Assembly: GCA_033032865.1 (NCBI GenBank) | Contig: JAWHQI010000612.1 | Span: 185,001 to 249,000 of the forward strand | Direction: 5' to 3' | DNA: 64,000 nucleotides | Source: Dactylorhiza incarnata | Taxonomy: Eukaryota > Streptophyta > Magnoliopsida > Asparagales > Orchidaceae | Part shown: positions 45,850 to 57,980 of the stretch, in pieces | How positions within the stretch are numbered: the stretch's first letter is position 1 | How the letters are laid out: every line of letters starts with the position of its first letter | The notes under the pieces: model-generated | Databases searched by the model: none | The model's input: the letters and a program-made list of their open reading frames with translations, nothing else | Told to the model about the DNA's origin: nothing | Made by a program: the position numbers and the translations under genes

Positions 45850-46104
45850 TTATGGGTAAGGCTTCACCCGTACCGGTGGGCAATACCAGCTGCTCAAATA
45901 CTGCACCATGCGAAGCAGTCCACGGCAATGATCCATAGTGGCCCCCAATCCGGAGCCCATAACAGGTCCAGCGGACCGCACACCCCAACCCGTCTCCGCC
46001 ACTGTTCTCATGAGCGGCGGGTTGTTGAGGCTGGGATTCGATCCCCAGACCTCCTTGATAAGAAGGCCTTAACGCTGCCCCTCATCACCAACTGAGCCTC
46101 ACAA
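45850..46104 (-). mobile_element. Candidate tRNA-derived SINE
   Basis: On minus it begins near 46104 with an A-box-like GGCTCAGTTGGTGATG and, about 60 bp on, a B-box GGATCGAATCCC inside a T-arm-like stem (CTGGGGATCGAATCCCAG). This is the layout of a tRNA-derived RNA polymerase III promoter. No clear poly(A) tail or target duplication was found, so a SINE remnant is the best but uncertain call; part of a larger LTR element is the alternative. Confidence 0.4.
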
Positions 46105-46297
46105 CTCATGGTTGGACTTTCTGGAGTTCCGGGAGCACTTTCCTGACTTTCAGCTTGAGGACAAGCTGCATCTTGATGGGGAGGGGAATGTTATGCCCCC
46201 GGACGATTTACGGTTCCGTAGATATAAGTACGCCAGAAGACCTAAAGATGCGCTGGGAAAAGACCGGGCTGAACCATTCGGTTCAGCCCGCAACTAA
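46105..46297 (+). pseudogene. 3' end of a gypsy pol (integrase C-terminus)
   Basis: About 60 codons ending at a TAA at 46297 (FREHFPDFQLEDKLHLDGE), resembling the FPxFxLEDK tail that ends many chromovirus integrases after the chromodomain. It is followed by a purine tract (AAGAGGAGGGGG). Upstream pol is missing, replaced by the SINE-like block. Confidence 0.5.
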
Positions 46298-46575
46298 TAA
46301 ATAAGAGGAGGGGGCTGAATCGCACTGGTTCAGCTCCAATGGGGGCCGGCCGGCCCCCTTGTGGAGTGGGGTCACTTAAATACCCCACTCCCCCTCTTTT
46401 GGAGGCATGCAAATCATATTCAGGTATTTTTCCTTCTTCTTCAAATCCTAGCCGTCTTCCTCATTCCTAGTTTTCGCTTTTCATTCTAGAACCCTAGCGG
46501 TAGCATAACAGTCTATTTTCTCAATTAGAAATTTTGAAAAGTTTTTGAGATTTGAAGCTGAATTAGAAAATAAAT
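46298..46575 (+). mobile_element. Truncated gypsy 3' LTR-like sequence
   Basis: After the purine tract, a TG at 46316 could open an LTR (TGAATCGCACTGG). It has GC-rich palindromic GGGGGCCGGCCGGCCCCC and ends near an AATAAATGTAAC. It is cut at 46575 by copia integrase sequence. A perfect hairpin (GGGCTGAACC/GGTTCAGCCC) lies just upstream at 46266-46289. Confidence 0.35.
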
Positions 46576-48775
46576 GTAACAAGAGAATTAAGACCCTGAG
46601 AACAGATCGAGGTGGCGAGTTCACAGGGGCTGAATTCACGAAGTATTGCAAAACTAATGTAATTAAAAGAAAACTAATGGTTAGCTATACACCCCCAACA
46701 AAATGGTACTGTTAAAAGAAGAAACAGGACCATTATTGAAATGGCAAGGTGTATGCTGAACCATAAAAAGCTTCCTAGAAACTTGTAGGCCGAAATTGAC
46801 AACACATCAGTTTACATTCTCAATAGATCCCCCCACAAAGACTCATCAATTCTACACCTTATGAGGCACGGAACCATATGAAGCTCACTGTTATCCATTT
46901 AAAAATCTTTGGCAGCATTGCTACAGCTTCACTGGAAAAAGGGGAAGTGATAAGTAAGATCAAAAAGGAGAAAAATACATTCTAGACAGATATAATGATG
47001 AATCAAAGGGCTATCGACTATTTGATCCTTAAACACAGAAAGTCATCGTCAGTAGAAATGTTATAGAGGAAGAAGAATAGTGCTGGGAATGGTCACAAGA
47101 ATAACGATATCAAAATCATATTGAAGCCCCTGAGGTTGCTCATGAAGATGACAACTATGATATTGATCTAACTTCATTGACGTCCAACTCAAGGGACACA
47201 TCCACTGTAAGTGTCTCTTCCTCAAGTAATTCAGAGTCAGTTGATTCATCATCTCCAAGGCATTATAGGAGACTTGAAGACCTATATCAAAATTGCAACA
47301 TAGCCCTGTTAGCAAAGGAACCATGCACCTACGATGAAGCTGTGCAAGATGCCAACTGGAAAAGATCCATGGACATTGCAATTTCAATGATCCAAAAGAC
47401 TGTTACTTGCGAATTAGTATCAAAACCAGATAACCAAAATATCATTGGTTTTAAATGGATCTAGACGATTAAAGAAAATGAAGACGACCCCATTCAAAAG
47501 TACAAGGCAAAATTAGTTGCCAAAGAATTTTCTCAGAAGCCATGAAGGGACTATACTTAAACATTTGCTCTCGTGTCTCGCATTGAAACAATTCGAACCT
47601 TACTTGCCATTGCAGCTCAGAAAAATATCACCGTGTATCAATTGGATGTGAAATCTGCCTTTTTGAATGGAAAACTTGAGGACGAAGTCTATTTACAACA
47701 ACTAGAAGGATACCAGGACAAGGCTAGAACAACAAAATATATCAATACCTAGCTAAAGATGGGTTCACAAGGTCACAAAATGAAACATCTCTGTACATCA
47801 AACAATCAGGTAACTATCATTTTATCATGCTATGCATCTATATTGATGATATCATTTATACAGGGACACAAGAAAGCAACCGCAGAGAATTCAGAAAGAG
47901 GATGGAAGAAGAATTTGAGATGAGTGACCTTGGAGCCGTGAAATATATATTTTGAATCCAAGTTACTCAAAATCCTGGAGTCATTCAACTGTCGCAAATC
48001 AAATATGCTTTAGCATACTTGAAAAGTTTGGTATGTCATCATGCAATCCTTGTGCTACACCTATGAGCACCTCAGAAAAACTATAGAAGAAGAATGGAGA
48101 AGAAAAAGCTGATCCAAAAGTATATCAATGCCTCATCGGATCTTTCATATACCTGACGCACTCGAGACCAGACTTAGAGAATGATGTAAGTATCCCTTTA
48201 AGGTTCATGAATAAACCGAGCAAAGCTCACATGATGGCTGCTATGATAATACTCAGGTATATAAAACGGGAGCTCGATTATGGTCTCGAATACACTATCA
48301 AAGAGAAATCAAGACTAGCAACATATTCAGACAGCGATTGTGGAGGTTGTGCAGATGATTGAAAGAGCACCAACGGGCATATTCTACTGCTTGGAAACAA
48401 CCCCATTTCATGGAGTTCAAGGAAGCATAAGTCTACAACTCTGTCCTCCACATAAGTAGAATATGTTACCCTAGGGGAGACAGCCTGTGAAGTTGTATGG
48501 ATGAGAAGAATCCTTAAGGACATGCAACATATCGAAGGTTCCCCTACCATAATCAATGTGATAATACATCTACCGTAGCAATCACAAAAAAATTGTTTTT
48601 CATAAGAAGACAAAGCACATTGAATTAAAATTTCACTACACTAGAGAACTAGTCGAAGAAAAGGAAATTTGTTTCAAATATTGCAATACGCAAGCTCAGT
48701 TAGCCGATATTTTGACCAAACCTTTATCAACAGATTTTGTGCACTAACAGAAAGTATAGGGATAAATAAGGTAAG
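46576..48775 (+). pseudogene. Decayed Ty1/copia pol (integrase, RT, RNase H)
   Basis: Begins inside integrase (LRTDRGGEFTG, then TPQQNGTVKRRNRTI), continues with RT (LDVKSAFLNGKLEDEVY, YIDDIIYTG) and RNase H (YSDSDCGGCADD), and ends KTKHIELKFHYTRE ... ADILTKPL. There are many stops and frameshifts and a large deletion between RT blocks near 47730. Gag, protease and the 5' LTR are absent. It is old compared with the other elements here. Confidence 0.85.
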
Positions 48776-49300
48776 AAAATTTTGATTGAAGGGAAGCATA
48801 AGAAAATTTATCTCAAATATTGCAATACGCAAGCTCAGGCAGCCAATACTTTGACCAATTCTTTTACCAGCAGAAATATTTTGTGCCCTAAGACAAAGGA
48901 TATGGATAAAGAAGATAAGAAAATTCTGATTGAGGGGAGTATAAGAAAAATAATCATAATATGTCAAACACTGCAGCCACTTGAACCAGTTCTAGGAACA
49001 GGAGCACTGTCTACTCAGAAGCCCTGCCCAGCTACCTGCAGTAGGAAATGATTTTAGATTAAGAAATCTAGCAACGGTGCATTTCTAGAATGTAATGACT
49101 CCTATATAAAGAGGAGAAATTTAAAAACTAATGGATGAACAAGTTAAAGAATGAAATTGCTATCTTCCTTCCATGGATCCACTACTTTGTGAACATTTTA
49201 TTTTCTTTAGTCTAAGACTAACAACCTCTTAATGACTCAACATACTATTTAATTAATACATAAAAGACAACCGACTTTTAATTATAAAGACCATAGAGAT
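48776..49300 (+). mobile_element. Copia 3' end and LTR remnant
   Basis: A diverged second copy of the pol tail (CAAATATTGCAATACGCAAG at 48672 and 48812) shows a tandem duplication of roughly 140 bp. A purine tract (GATTGAGGGGAG) near 48929 is followed by LTR-like sequence with a TATATAAAG box at about 49092. No clear terminal CA or TSD was found. Confidence 0.45.
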
Positions 49301-49820
49301 AACTAGGTGTGAAGCCCATAACATCATCATCATTATCATTATCATCATCTATTATGTGCTTCTTTTGGCAGAGGTGGAGATTACGAGGTCGTAAGAGATG
49401 CAAGGGAGTTGTGCTCACCCGAAGGGTGACGAAGGAGAAGTAGAGGAAGAGGGGGAGCCTTGCTCAACCCTAATCCTATAAGGAGGGGAAGAAGGAATAA
49501 GACAGAGGAGGAGAGAACCTGATTAATTCTTGCATTCCTTCATTCATGACCCCAAGGATTTATAAATAACATTACATATTGACATATGTGTAAATAATCC
49601 CAACATAAAGAGAAATGTTCAAAAAACTAAAAGATACTAAAGTCTCGTATGACTCATAATATATATTAGATTAATAAAGACACGTAACATAGACTCTAAA
49701 TGACTCGAATAAAAATACATAAGAGTCTTAATAAAAGATGCCTAACATAAACACATGGCAACGCTAAATAACGACACTGATTAAATATGCGCAATAATTG
49801 ATAGTAGATAACTGGTCATG
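49301..49820. other. Unassigned AT-rich sequence
   Basis: Starts with a CAT/TCA trinucleotide tract (49323-49352). On minus it contains a TTTATAAATCC box (about 49560) followed by a pyrimidine-rich leader, which could be another LTR or promoter fragment. I see no gene. Confidence 0.3.
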
Positions 49821-50039
49821 CGGGACAACATCATCATCATTGCCTTATCCTAACTATTTAGGATCAATTTTATGAATCCTTATTTTTCAGCCATTAAGTC
49901 TAAATTGCACAAATCATCTTAATCAACTTTCATTCATTTTACCTTGAGCCTCCTACCTAATCCTTCGACACTAACTCTATTTACTCATTATTTTTCTAAC
50001 TTCCATTCATGCCCAAATCATGCAAGTATATTTTATATT

Positions 50040-50223
50040 TGTTAGAAACAATATAATTTAGCCCATATGTAAGGCCCATCTTTGGGCCCATTTCTCTCTT
50101 TCTCCTTTAGTCCCACATCTCCTGTATAGGTTTCCTTCCCCTTCTCTCTTCCTATATATTTGTATCTACTCCTGTATTTTATACATATGAGAAGAAATAT
50201 ACAAGGTTGACTCCTTTTCTACA
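50040..50223 (+). mobile_element. Solo LTR 1 (184 bp), TSD ATATT
   Basis: Starts TGTTAGAAAC and ends TTTTCTACA, flanked by ATATT at 50035-50039 and 50224-50228. It contains CCTATATATTTG as a TATA box and TTTAGTCCCACATC typical of small copia LTRs. There is no internal domain, so it is a solo LTR left by LTR-LTR recombination. Confidence 0.8.
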
Positions 50224-50354
50224 ATATTATCTCATCTTTGATAGATCTCACTCCTGTTTTTTTTATCTAATATAATCACTCTTTAATTTATCTTTTTTAA
50301 TTTTTTCACACATACATCTTAACATTTACGTTTTTTCATACTCAATTTAAATAT

Positions 50355-50560
50355 TGCAGAAAAAAAAGAAATTTGAAGCTCAAATATTTTATTACTTTAT
50401 GCAATCATATAATACAAATATTTGTACACATATATATAGGAGGGAGGAGTGATATCCTAACTCTAAACTAAGATGTGAGACTAATCTATACATGAGAGAT
50501 AACTTCTAATGGGCCAAGAAAGTTGGCCTTTTCAATAGGCTTATTCATATTTCTTCTACA
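50355..50560 (-). mobile_element. Solo LTR 2 (206 bp), TSD AATAT
   Basis: On minus it starts TGTAGAAGAAATATG and ends TTTTTCTGCA, flanked by AATAT at 50350-50354 and 50561-50565. It contains TCCTATATATATGTG as a TATA box and TTAGTCTCACATC as a counterpart of solo LTR 1. Related style but not the same sequence. Confidence 0.8.
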
Positions 50561-50750
50561 AATATCAGTAGTCTTTTTACTACCCTACACTCGGATCCAT
50601 ACAACTCCTCGGCATCATAATGCTATAATAAATTTTCTTTTTGACGCTCTATGTTATTCTCTTATCACATAAAACTTCTTATGTAGTTATCCATTTTAAT
50701 CATTTGAAGTCAGAGGTTGTATTCTCATTTGTATTGACATTCTTCTAAAC

Positions 50751-52250
50751 AATCGACCATAATACTTAAGCCAATCTGATGCAGGACGAATCTATAGGAT
50801 GTGGACTTACGATGCCCTAACCCTAAATGCAACACACGTGAGCATGTGATGAATGTAATTGACCGATGATGACTCCTAAAATGAAGATGCAAATGAATAC
50901 AAGCACACAATCCGATGAACTAACGGAGGATAACCCTATTGCGATGTACATGAGATGACTCATTCATGCAAGTATTTTTCGACGCACAATTAATTAAACA
51001 AATTAAAAGTCTCGTGCAAGCATCGCAATTGATTACAAATATTGTAATGAAAGTAAGCAGACAACAATTACAAATTAATTGAAAGTGCATTGAAATTAAA
51101 ATCAGAAGCGAATAATTTTTGCACGTTAATAATGAGATGGAAATAAAATTAATTCAAGCCAAGCATTACTAACAATACAAGCTATCCATACAATGCGAAG
51201 AAATAACACTAGAAAGTAAAATCTCACCAAGTAATTGGTGTCGACGGAGGTAGGGGCTGTCCGGAAGTGTAGACGCTGCTGTTTGGGGCTGAATTAGAGC
51301 TGAAGGGAATCGGGGGCTGTTTAGAGTGACTGGACGGATTGTAGGAGGGGAATAGAAGCTGGTCGTGATTGGTAGGTGATGTTTGAAGGCTGTGGGGGGA
51401 ATGGAGGGGCTGGTATTGGTTGGAAATGGGCTGTAGGAGGGTGGTAGCCGCTGGTAGAGAGTGTTTTGGGGTGGATTTCAGTGGGGGAATGGCTGAGGAG
51501 GTAATGCAAGGAGTGAAAGCTGCTGGGAGAGTTTGGGGAGTGGGAAAAATGTGAGGACAATGGTTATTAGGAGGGCGTTTGGGGTGGGAAAGGTTGCAGG
51601 AGGATGGATGAGGTTGGTAGAGGGTTTTGGAGGCTGTGGTAGATGGCTGGACAAGTGGAGAAGGCTGTATAAATGAAGGGGAGGGACTGGTCGGGGCTTA
51701 CATAGTTGGTTGAGGTTGGTGGAGGGTCGGAGAGGTGGAAGCAGTCGGCTAGAATTCTTCCCATGGGCGTACAAGGTGATATGAGGCTTGGAGAAGGTCG
51801 GGGAGGCGGTGGTTGGCGGTTGGAACAAGGGTGGAAGGCGGCGGAAGGGTCACAAGAGGGAGACGATGGCTGATGGCGGGGTTGGCGTCGGCACCAATGG
51901 CGGCGGTAGAGGCTCCCGGCACCGGGAGGGGGAGGCGTCGACACTTCCGTAGACCGACAGTTTCTTCTCCAAACCTAAACTCTCGATGGCCACATTATGG
52001 CTACTAAATGGATTATAGGGGGGGAAGTTAGGTTAAGAATATCTAACGGCCACGACCATCCGATGGATATTTTAACATAACTCCCAAAGAACAAGTCCAA
52101 AAAAATCAAATAAAATACATAAAAATGTGAAAAAATTGCGACGAACACGATAGCGGTCTCAGGTCATCCATCTGATGATTCAAAAGTCGGCGATCTCCAT
52201 CTGTATCACACCTAGGTATCTCTTAATCCTCTTTGTTCCCTTGTCCCTAG
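50751..52250. other. Unassigned region with proline-rich frames on minus
   Basis: 50751-51240 is AT-rich and featureless. 51240-52010 is G-rich on plus and gives three overlapping Pro/Ser-rich frames on minus (51321-51944), none with a recognisable domain; they look like composition artefacts or a UTR. 52010-52250 is AT-rich. I found no gene, LTR ends or TIRs here. Confidence 0.4.
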
Positions 52251-53215
<965 letters not shown>

Positions 53216-53619
53216 GTTTGGATATGTCTCCAATTGTATCTTTGTCGATTTAATTTTCTTACTTTAGTAATTTTTTAATTCTAAGTGAATGATGTTTTAT
53301 TTAATCTTCTTACTGAATTTTGTAAATGATTTATGTACAAATTGAACTTAGGCTGGGTTGGGGAGTGTTTAGCAGGGGTGGCCAGCGGTGATGCTCTTTG
53401 GTGGGGATGTACAACAGTTCTAGGGAAACGGCTGCCTTAGATATGGGTTAAAGGTGGTTACAAGGGGAAATACTAGGAATGATGATGACAATACCTAGGA
53501 GTCGACAACGTGAGGAGGAGGAGGCTCTCCAAAATTTGCAATAAAGCTTAAATCAGCCCCTAACTTGTTTAAATAGACAACGCACTTACGACAACTGTTA
53601 CGCATGCACCTATTATTAG
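53216..53619 (-). other. LTR-like fragment with TATA box on minus
   Basis: 53216-53340 continues as intron-like AT-rich sequence. From about 53340 the composition changes. On minus a TATTTAAAC box (about 53570) is followed by CTTTATTGC and a leader of about 200 bp ending near CAGCCTAAGTTCA. This may be an LTR fragment that truncated the RUVBL1 copy. No ORF. Confidence 0.3.
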
Positions 53620-53940
53620 TGTTGGAACATGGTTTTCCGCATCCCTTTTATTTGAGAATAACAAATCCTACTTGTATTTGATCTTGTTTGCTTTTGTATT
53701 TTTAGCATGCAGGTTTGAGCAAATATGACACTAGGTTGCTGCATTGTTGGTCTGGACCTGCTCACAAGTTGAAAAGAAGAATGTTGTCTAACGTCGGGCG
53801 TTATGTCTTAACGCCGGCGTTGACTCTCGTTCCCACCAAGACGAATGTGGCAAGGAGGGAAGTTGTCGTGATTGCAGGTGCAGTTTAGGAATGATTTGAC
53901 TTAACACCAGCGTTAGCCTCAACGCCAGCGCTAGGGTTGC
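53620..53940 (+). mobile_element. Sirevirus-like LTR fragment with AACGCCGGCGTT motifs
   Basis: Opens TGTTGGAACATGG, like the TGTTGGG starts of the two Sirevirus-like elements. It has several GC-rich palindromic motifs of one type (TTAACGCCGGCGTT, AACACCAGCGTT, AACGCCAGCGCT). It is cut by gypsy pol at about 53940. Assignment is by analogy only. Confidence 0.3.
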
Positions 53941-55335
53941 CTAAAATGAATGTTTCTTAAAGTGCAGAATCTCCTTCGGAGAGGAATAAAGTGCGCATAC
54001 TTGGAGAGTCGGTCCACCACGACAAGAACGCAATCGAACCCGTTTGACGGGGGAAGGCGTGTTATGAAATTCATAGCAATGTCCTCCCAAATACGATCTG
54101 GAATGGGCAGGGGCTGAAGTAACCTGCCCAGAAACAATGTCTCGTACTTCGCCTTCCATGCCTTCTGGCATGGAAGGCACGCGTGGCCATGTGGGCTTTG
54201 ACTTGCTTGAACATGTTCAACCAGTAAAGAGAAGCCGTCAAATGTCGGTAGGTGCGGAAAGCCCCGTCGTGGCCCCCAGTTGGTGTAGAATGGAACTCGG
54301 CGATGAGGCGCGGAATGAGAGTGGAGGCTGCGAACAGCACTAGGAGGCCCCAGTAAAAAAGCCGACCGCCCACCAGGGAGTAAGGAGGATGGTCACGGGT
54401 CGGCGATGAGGATCGTTCGAATGGAGGTTAGGTGCGGGTCCAGCTCCACGTCATGTTGAATCGATGCTGCATCCTCCCAGACCGGATGGGAGATGGCCCG
54501 GACTTCCGGGGAATGTATTTGCCGGGAGAGAGCGTCCGCCGCTCGGTTGGTGCGCCCCGAGCGGAATTTAATGGAGAAGTCGTACCCAAGGAGCTTTGCC
54601 ACCCAAAGCTACTGTGCTGGCATGGCGATCTTCTGCTGGAGGAGATACTCCAAGCTATGATGATCGATGCGGACGATGAAGGTTCGGCCCAGGAGATACG
54701 GTCGCCAGTGTTGCACTTCCAGGGCAAGTGCCATGAGCCCATTCTCATAAGCCGAACGACTATGGATGGTGGCGGAGAATGCCCGGCTGTAGTAGGCGAT
54801 GGGCGGCCGCCTTGCATGAGGACCGCACCCACTCTGGTGCCTGAGGCATCGCACTCCACGATGAATGGTTGATCGAAGTCGGGCATGGACAGAACTGGGC
54901 CATTCACCAGAGCCGCCTTGAGGGTGGTGAATGCGGACATGGCAGCTGGAGTCCACGAAAAAGGTCCCTCGGCAGATTTGAGCAACTGTGTGAGGGGGTG
55001 AGCCAAGGCGCCATACTCCCGAATGAAGCGCTAATAGTAACCGGTGAGGCCCAAAACCCCCGTACATCCCGAAGAGAGGTGGGAGTGGACAATGAAGAAC
55101 CGCTGTGATTTTGTCGTCGTCCATGGCCACTCCCTGGGCTGAGATCGTGTGGCCCAAGTAACTAACGGTGGTCGCAATGAACGAGCACTTCTTGCGGTGG
55201 AGGACAAGATGATGTCTACGAATCGTCTCGATCGTGTGGAGGACATGACATAAATACTCATGCAAGGATGAGCTATATACCAAAATATCATAAAAAAAAC
55301 AAGGACGTGTTGTCGGAGTACCGCTCGAAAGATAT
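53941..55335 (-). pseudogene. Gypsy pol, 3' part: end of RT, RNase H, start of integrase
   Basis: Continues the RT that starts at 63522-64000. In order: RT connection (HLVLHRKKCSF, SYLGHTISAQGVAMDDDK), RNase H (FIVECDASGTRVGAVLMQ), integrase zinc-binding region ([16 protein letters not shown]) and core start ([16 protein letters not shown]). The frame changes at least four times (near 55070, 54870, 54610 and 54140). It ends at about 53941 inside the integrase core. Sequence fits a Reina- or CRM-like chromovirus. It is broken by the Sirevirus-like element at 55336, within the catalytic RT segment. Confidence 0.85.
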
Positions 55336-56719
55336 TGTTGGGGAAATGATTTCTCTTAACCCCTAGAAATAAGTTGAATATGTATTCTAAGAAAGAAAAA
55401 CAAGGTTAAGTAAATATGCGTCGAATACTATTCGACGCAACGTCAAAATGTAGTCGACGTTTCCTTCAGATTGAGTCGAAATAGCTTTAGGAAGATTTCG
55501 ACGTATGTGTTGTCGACGCTACTCTGATTTCTAGTCGACGCATCTAATGAAGTCGACGCATCTAATGAAGTCGACGCATCTTAGTCGACGTACTTTCCAT
55601 ATTCTCCTTTCAACGTTCAGCCAAGAAGAACTCGACGTTTACGTCGAATGGTCATCGACGCACGTCGATTTATATGACAGATTTAAATTTGCGCCAGATC
55701 TCTTTCCTTCTTTCAGTAGATCTGATTTGTATGGAATAATGTTAATATTTTATAGCCGTTCTGAATCATTCTTTCCTTCTATTTGATTCTTGGCTAATCT
55801 GATTAACTCTATTTTGGATATTATTTGAAATCAGGATTCATTCTTTCCTTCTACAGAAAATACCATTATGGAAATAGTTCCTTCTTTCTATTTGTCTGAT
55901 TGCTAATTGATTTTCCTCCTATAGTATTATTTGACTGAAACAGAACTATAAATAAAGAGGAGGTCGGCTGAAAAAGTCAGTTGAGTGATCTAACACATAT
56001 ATTTGAAACAGAGGAAAAGCTCCCAAGAGAATAGAGAAATAAGCTGAGAAAAGTGATAGTGTGCTGCAGAGAAAAAGCCTTCATCTTCTCCTCCTTCTTC
56101 TGAAGTCATTCTGCTGCAAATTCTGATAGCTCTCACAAAGAGAGAAAAGCTACAAATCTTCTTCTCTCTATAGAAGAAAGATTTAATTCACTACTTGTGC
56201 TTCCAATCTTCTTGCTAGGAAGAAGATTCATTCTTGTTCTTATTTCTTTCTTCTTTATTCTTCTTACTTAAAACATTGTAAAAGAGTTTTTAGAATCTCT
56301 CTTCAAAAAATTCAGTGTACTGGTTCTAAGAGTCTCCTTGTTAAAAGACTCAGGGTGGTTCTAAGAGTCTCCTTGTCAAAAGACTCAGGGTGGTTCTAAG
56401 AGTCTCCTTGTCAAAAGACTCAGGGTGGTTCTAAGAGTCTCCTTATCAAAAGACTCAGTACAAGATAGTGAATTTCCTACCAAGGGGGTAGAAGAGTGGA
56501 CTACCCAAAGTTTGGGGAACCACTATATTTTCTTGTGTTGTGCTGTGATTTCTATTCTTGCATTTACTTTCTTTATTTGTTTAATTCTTGTTGGTGTGTG
56601 GGAAGCTCTAATCTGTGATCATACACATGTATATATTAACTTTGCACAAAATATTTTTTAATCTCTATTCACCCCCCCCCCCTCTAGAGAATTCTAGTGA
56701 GGTTAACTGTGCACTTTCA
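55336..56719 (+). mobile_element. 5' LTR of element ii
   Basis: TGTTGGGG...CACTTTCA, 1384 bp. TATAAATA box at 55947-55954. An array of GTCGACGC/GCGTCGA motifs at 55420-55670, including GCGTCGAATACTATTCGACGC as inverted halves. In the U5-side half there are four tandem copies of about 34 bp starting GGTTCTAAGAGTCTCCTTGT (about 56333-56460). It differs from the 3' LTR by few bases plus an extra motif unit. Confidence 0.93.
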
Positions 56720-56721
56720 AA

Positions 56722-56732
56722 TGGTATCAGAG
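56722..56732 (+). other. Primer binding site of element ii
   Basis: TGGTATCAGAG, 2 bp after the LTR end, matching initiator tRNA-Met. The use of tRNA-Met with this exact spacing is usual for copia elements. Confidence 0.88.
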
Positions 56733-57334
56733 AGAGGTTGATCTAAAAAGGTTAACTCCTTGATCAAAAAGATCCTACCTCTTATATATATATATATATA
56801 TATATTTTTCTACAAAATTATTTTCATGGCACAAATCAAAGATTATGCTTCCACCAGACCACCAATGTGCAATCTTGAAAAGTTTGCAGTTTGGAAAACA
56901 AGAATTAGAATTTATATGAATTCCATTGATGCTGACTTGTTTAATATTACTGTGACAGGTCCCCCAAAGCCTTATAGAAAGGATGCAAGTGGCAATGTCA
57001 CACAAACACTTGTTCCAAGATCTGAGTGGACAGATGATGAGAAGAAGGCAAGAACATATGATCTAAAGGCCATGAACATTCTTGTCTCAACCCTCTCAGA
57101 TGACATCTTTCAAAGGGTTGTTGACTGTGAATCATCTAAAGAAATCTGGGATGCTCTCACAAAGATGGTTGAAGGAAGTGCTGATGAAAAGAAAGATAAG
57201 AAGGCTCTATTGATCTCCCAATATGAGAACTTCCAAAAGAAGAATGAAGAGAGTATCTCTGAGATGTATGATAGATTCAGTCTAATCATCAATCAATTGA
57301 AAAACTTGGATAGAGAGATCTCTCTCACTGAGAT

Positions 57335-57980
57335 CAAGGTTGTAGATGTCGGATATCAGGGACACGTCGGTTTAGATTTTTCATGTCGGTTTTAATATGT
57401 CGGGGGATATATCGGGGATATTTCATATATCGGGTTTTAATATTTAATTATTTATATGTGTAATTACATATAAATTTAATCATTTTATAATTTTTATATA
57501 TTAATAATTTGATATTTATTGAACTCCTAAATTTATCAAACTAATATAAACATTTTGTGCTACATAAATAATAACGGTATAATGCGTGAAATAAAGTAAG
57601 AGGGAGCATAAAGCCAGGAAGTTGTCAATGACAATGGAAGATAAGGAACCTTTAATCCATAATTCAAAGACCGCGCATAATTGAAGTCGAAGATGGACTT
57701 GAGCAAGGAAGAAAGCCAGAGGAAGGAAAAAAAACCTAAACAATTAAACAATTTCAGTTTATTGTCTATTAGAACATAGACAATAATTAAAGTAAATTGA
57801 AAAAACCAGTCGATAAAATGTCGGGATATATCGGCGAATATATCGGTCAATTGAAGATATATCGGAGGATATAATCCAAAAGGATATTTTGCAAAAAAAT
57901 ATCGGAAACGTGTCGTTTTGTCTATGAAACATTTATGTCGGCCGACATGTCGGTCATGTCGGAGGATATCCACAACAGAG
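57335..57980. mobile_element. hAT-like non-autonomous DNA element (646 bp), TSD ACTGAGAT
   Basis: 8-bp target duplication ACTGAGAT at 57327-57334 and 57981-57988. Ends are CAAGGTTGTAGATGTCGGATATC and, reversed, CTCTGTTGTGGATATCC, which gives imperfect short inverted ends sharing GTTGTNGAT. Many subterminal copies of ATATATCGG/TGTCGG on both sides, typical of hAT subterminal repeats. No transposase. Confidence 0.7.

Larger units (their letters stand above)
49821..50750 (-). mobile_element. Probable RTE-type LINE 3' region, interrupted by two solo LTRs
   Basis: On minus the sequence GGATTCATAAAATTGATCC, then TAAATAGTTAGGATAAGGC, ends in ATGATGATGATGTTGT. This resembles the conserved 3' end of plant RTE LINEs (GGATTCATATAG... 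GGGATAAGGC with a simple-repeat tail). Upstream AT-rich sequence to about 50750 looks like its 3' UTR. No RT domain is seen. Moderate to low confidence. Confidence 0.35.

Noticed and set aside
45850..46104. A genuine tRNA gene on minus
   Set aside because: A- and B-box-like sequences are present, but no cloverleaf with acceptor and anticodon stems can be drawn; SINE-like is a better description.
51321..51944. Overlapping proline-rich frames on minus as a gene
   Set aside because: Three frames are open at once because of base composition; no domain, splice pattern or conserved start is visible.
54432..54872. 146-codon plus-strand frame
   Set aside because: Antisense shadow of gypsy RNase H.
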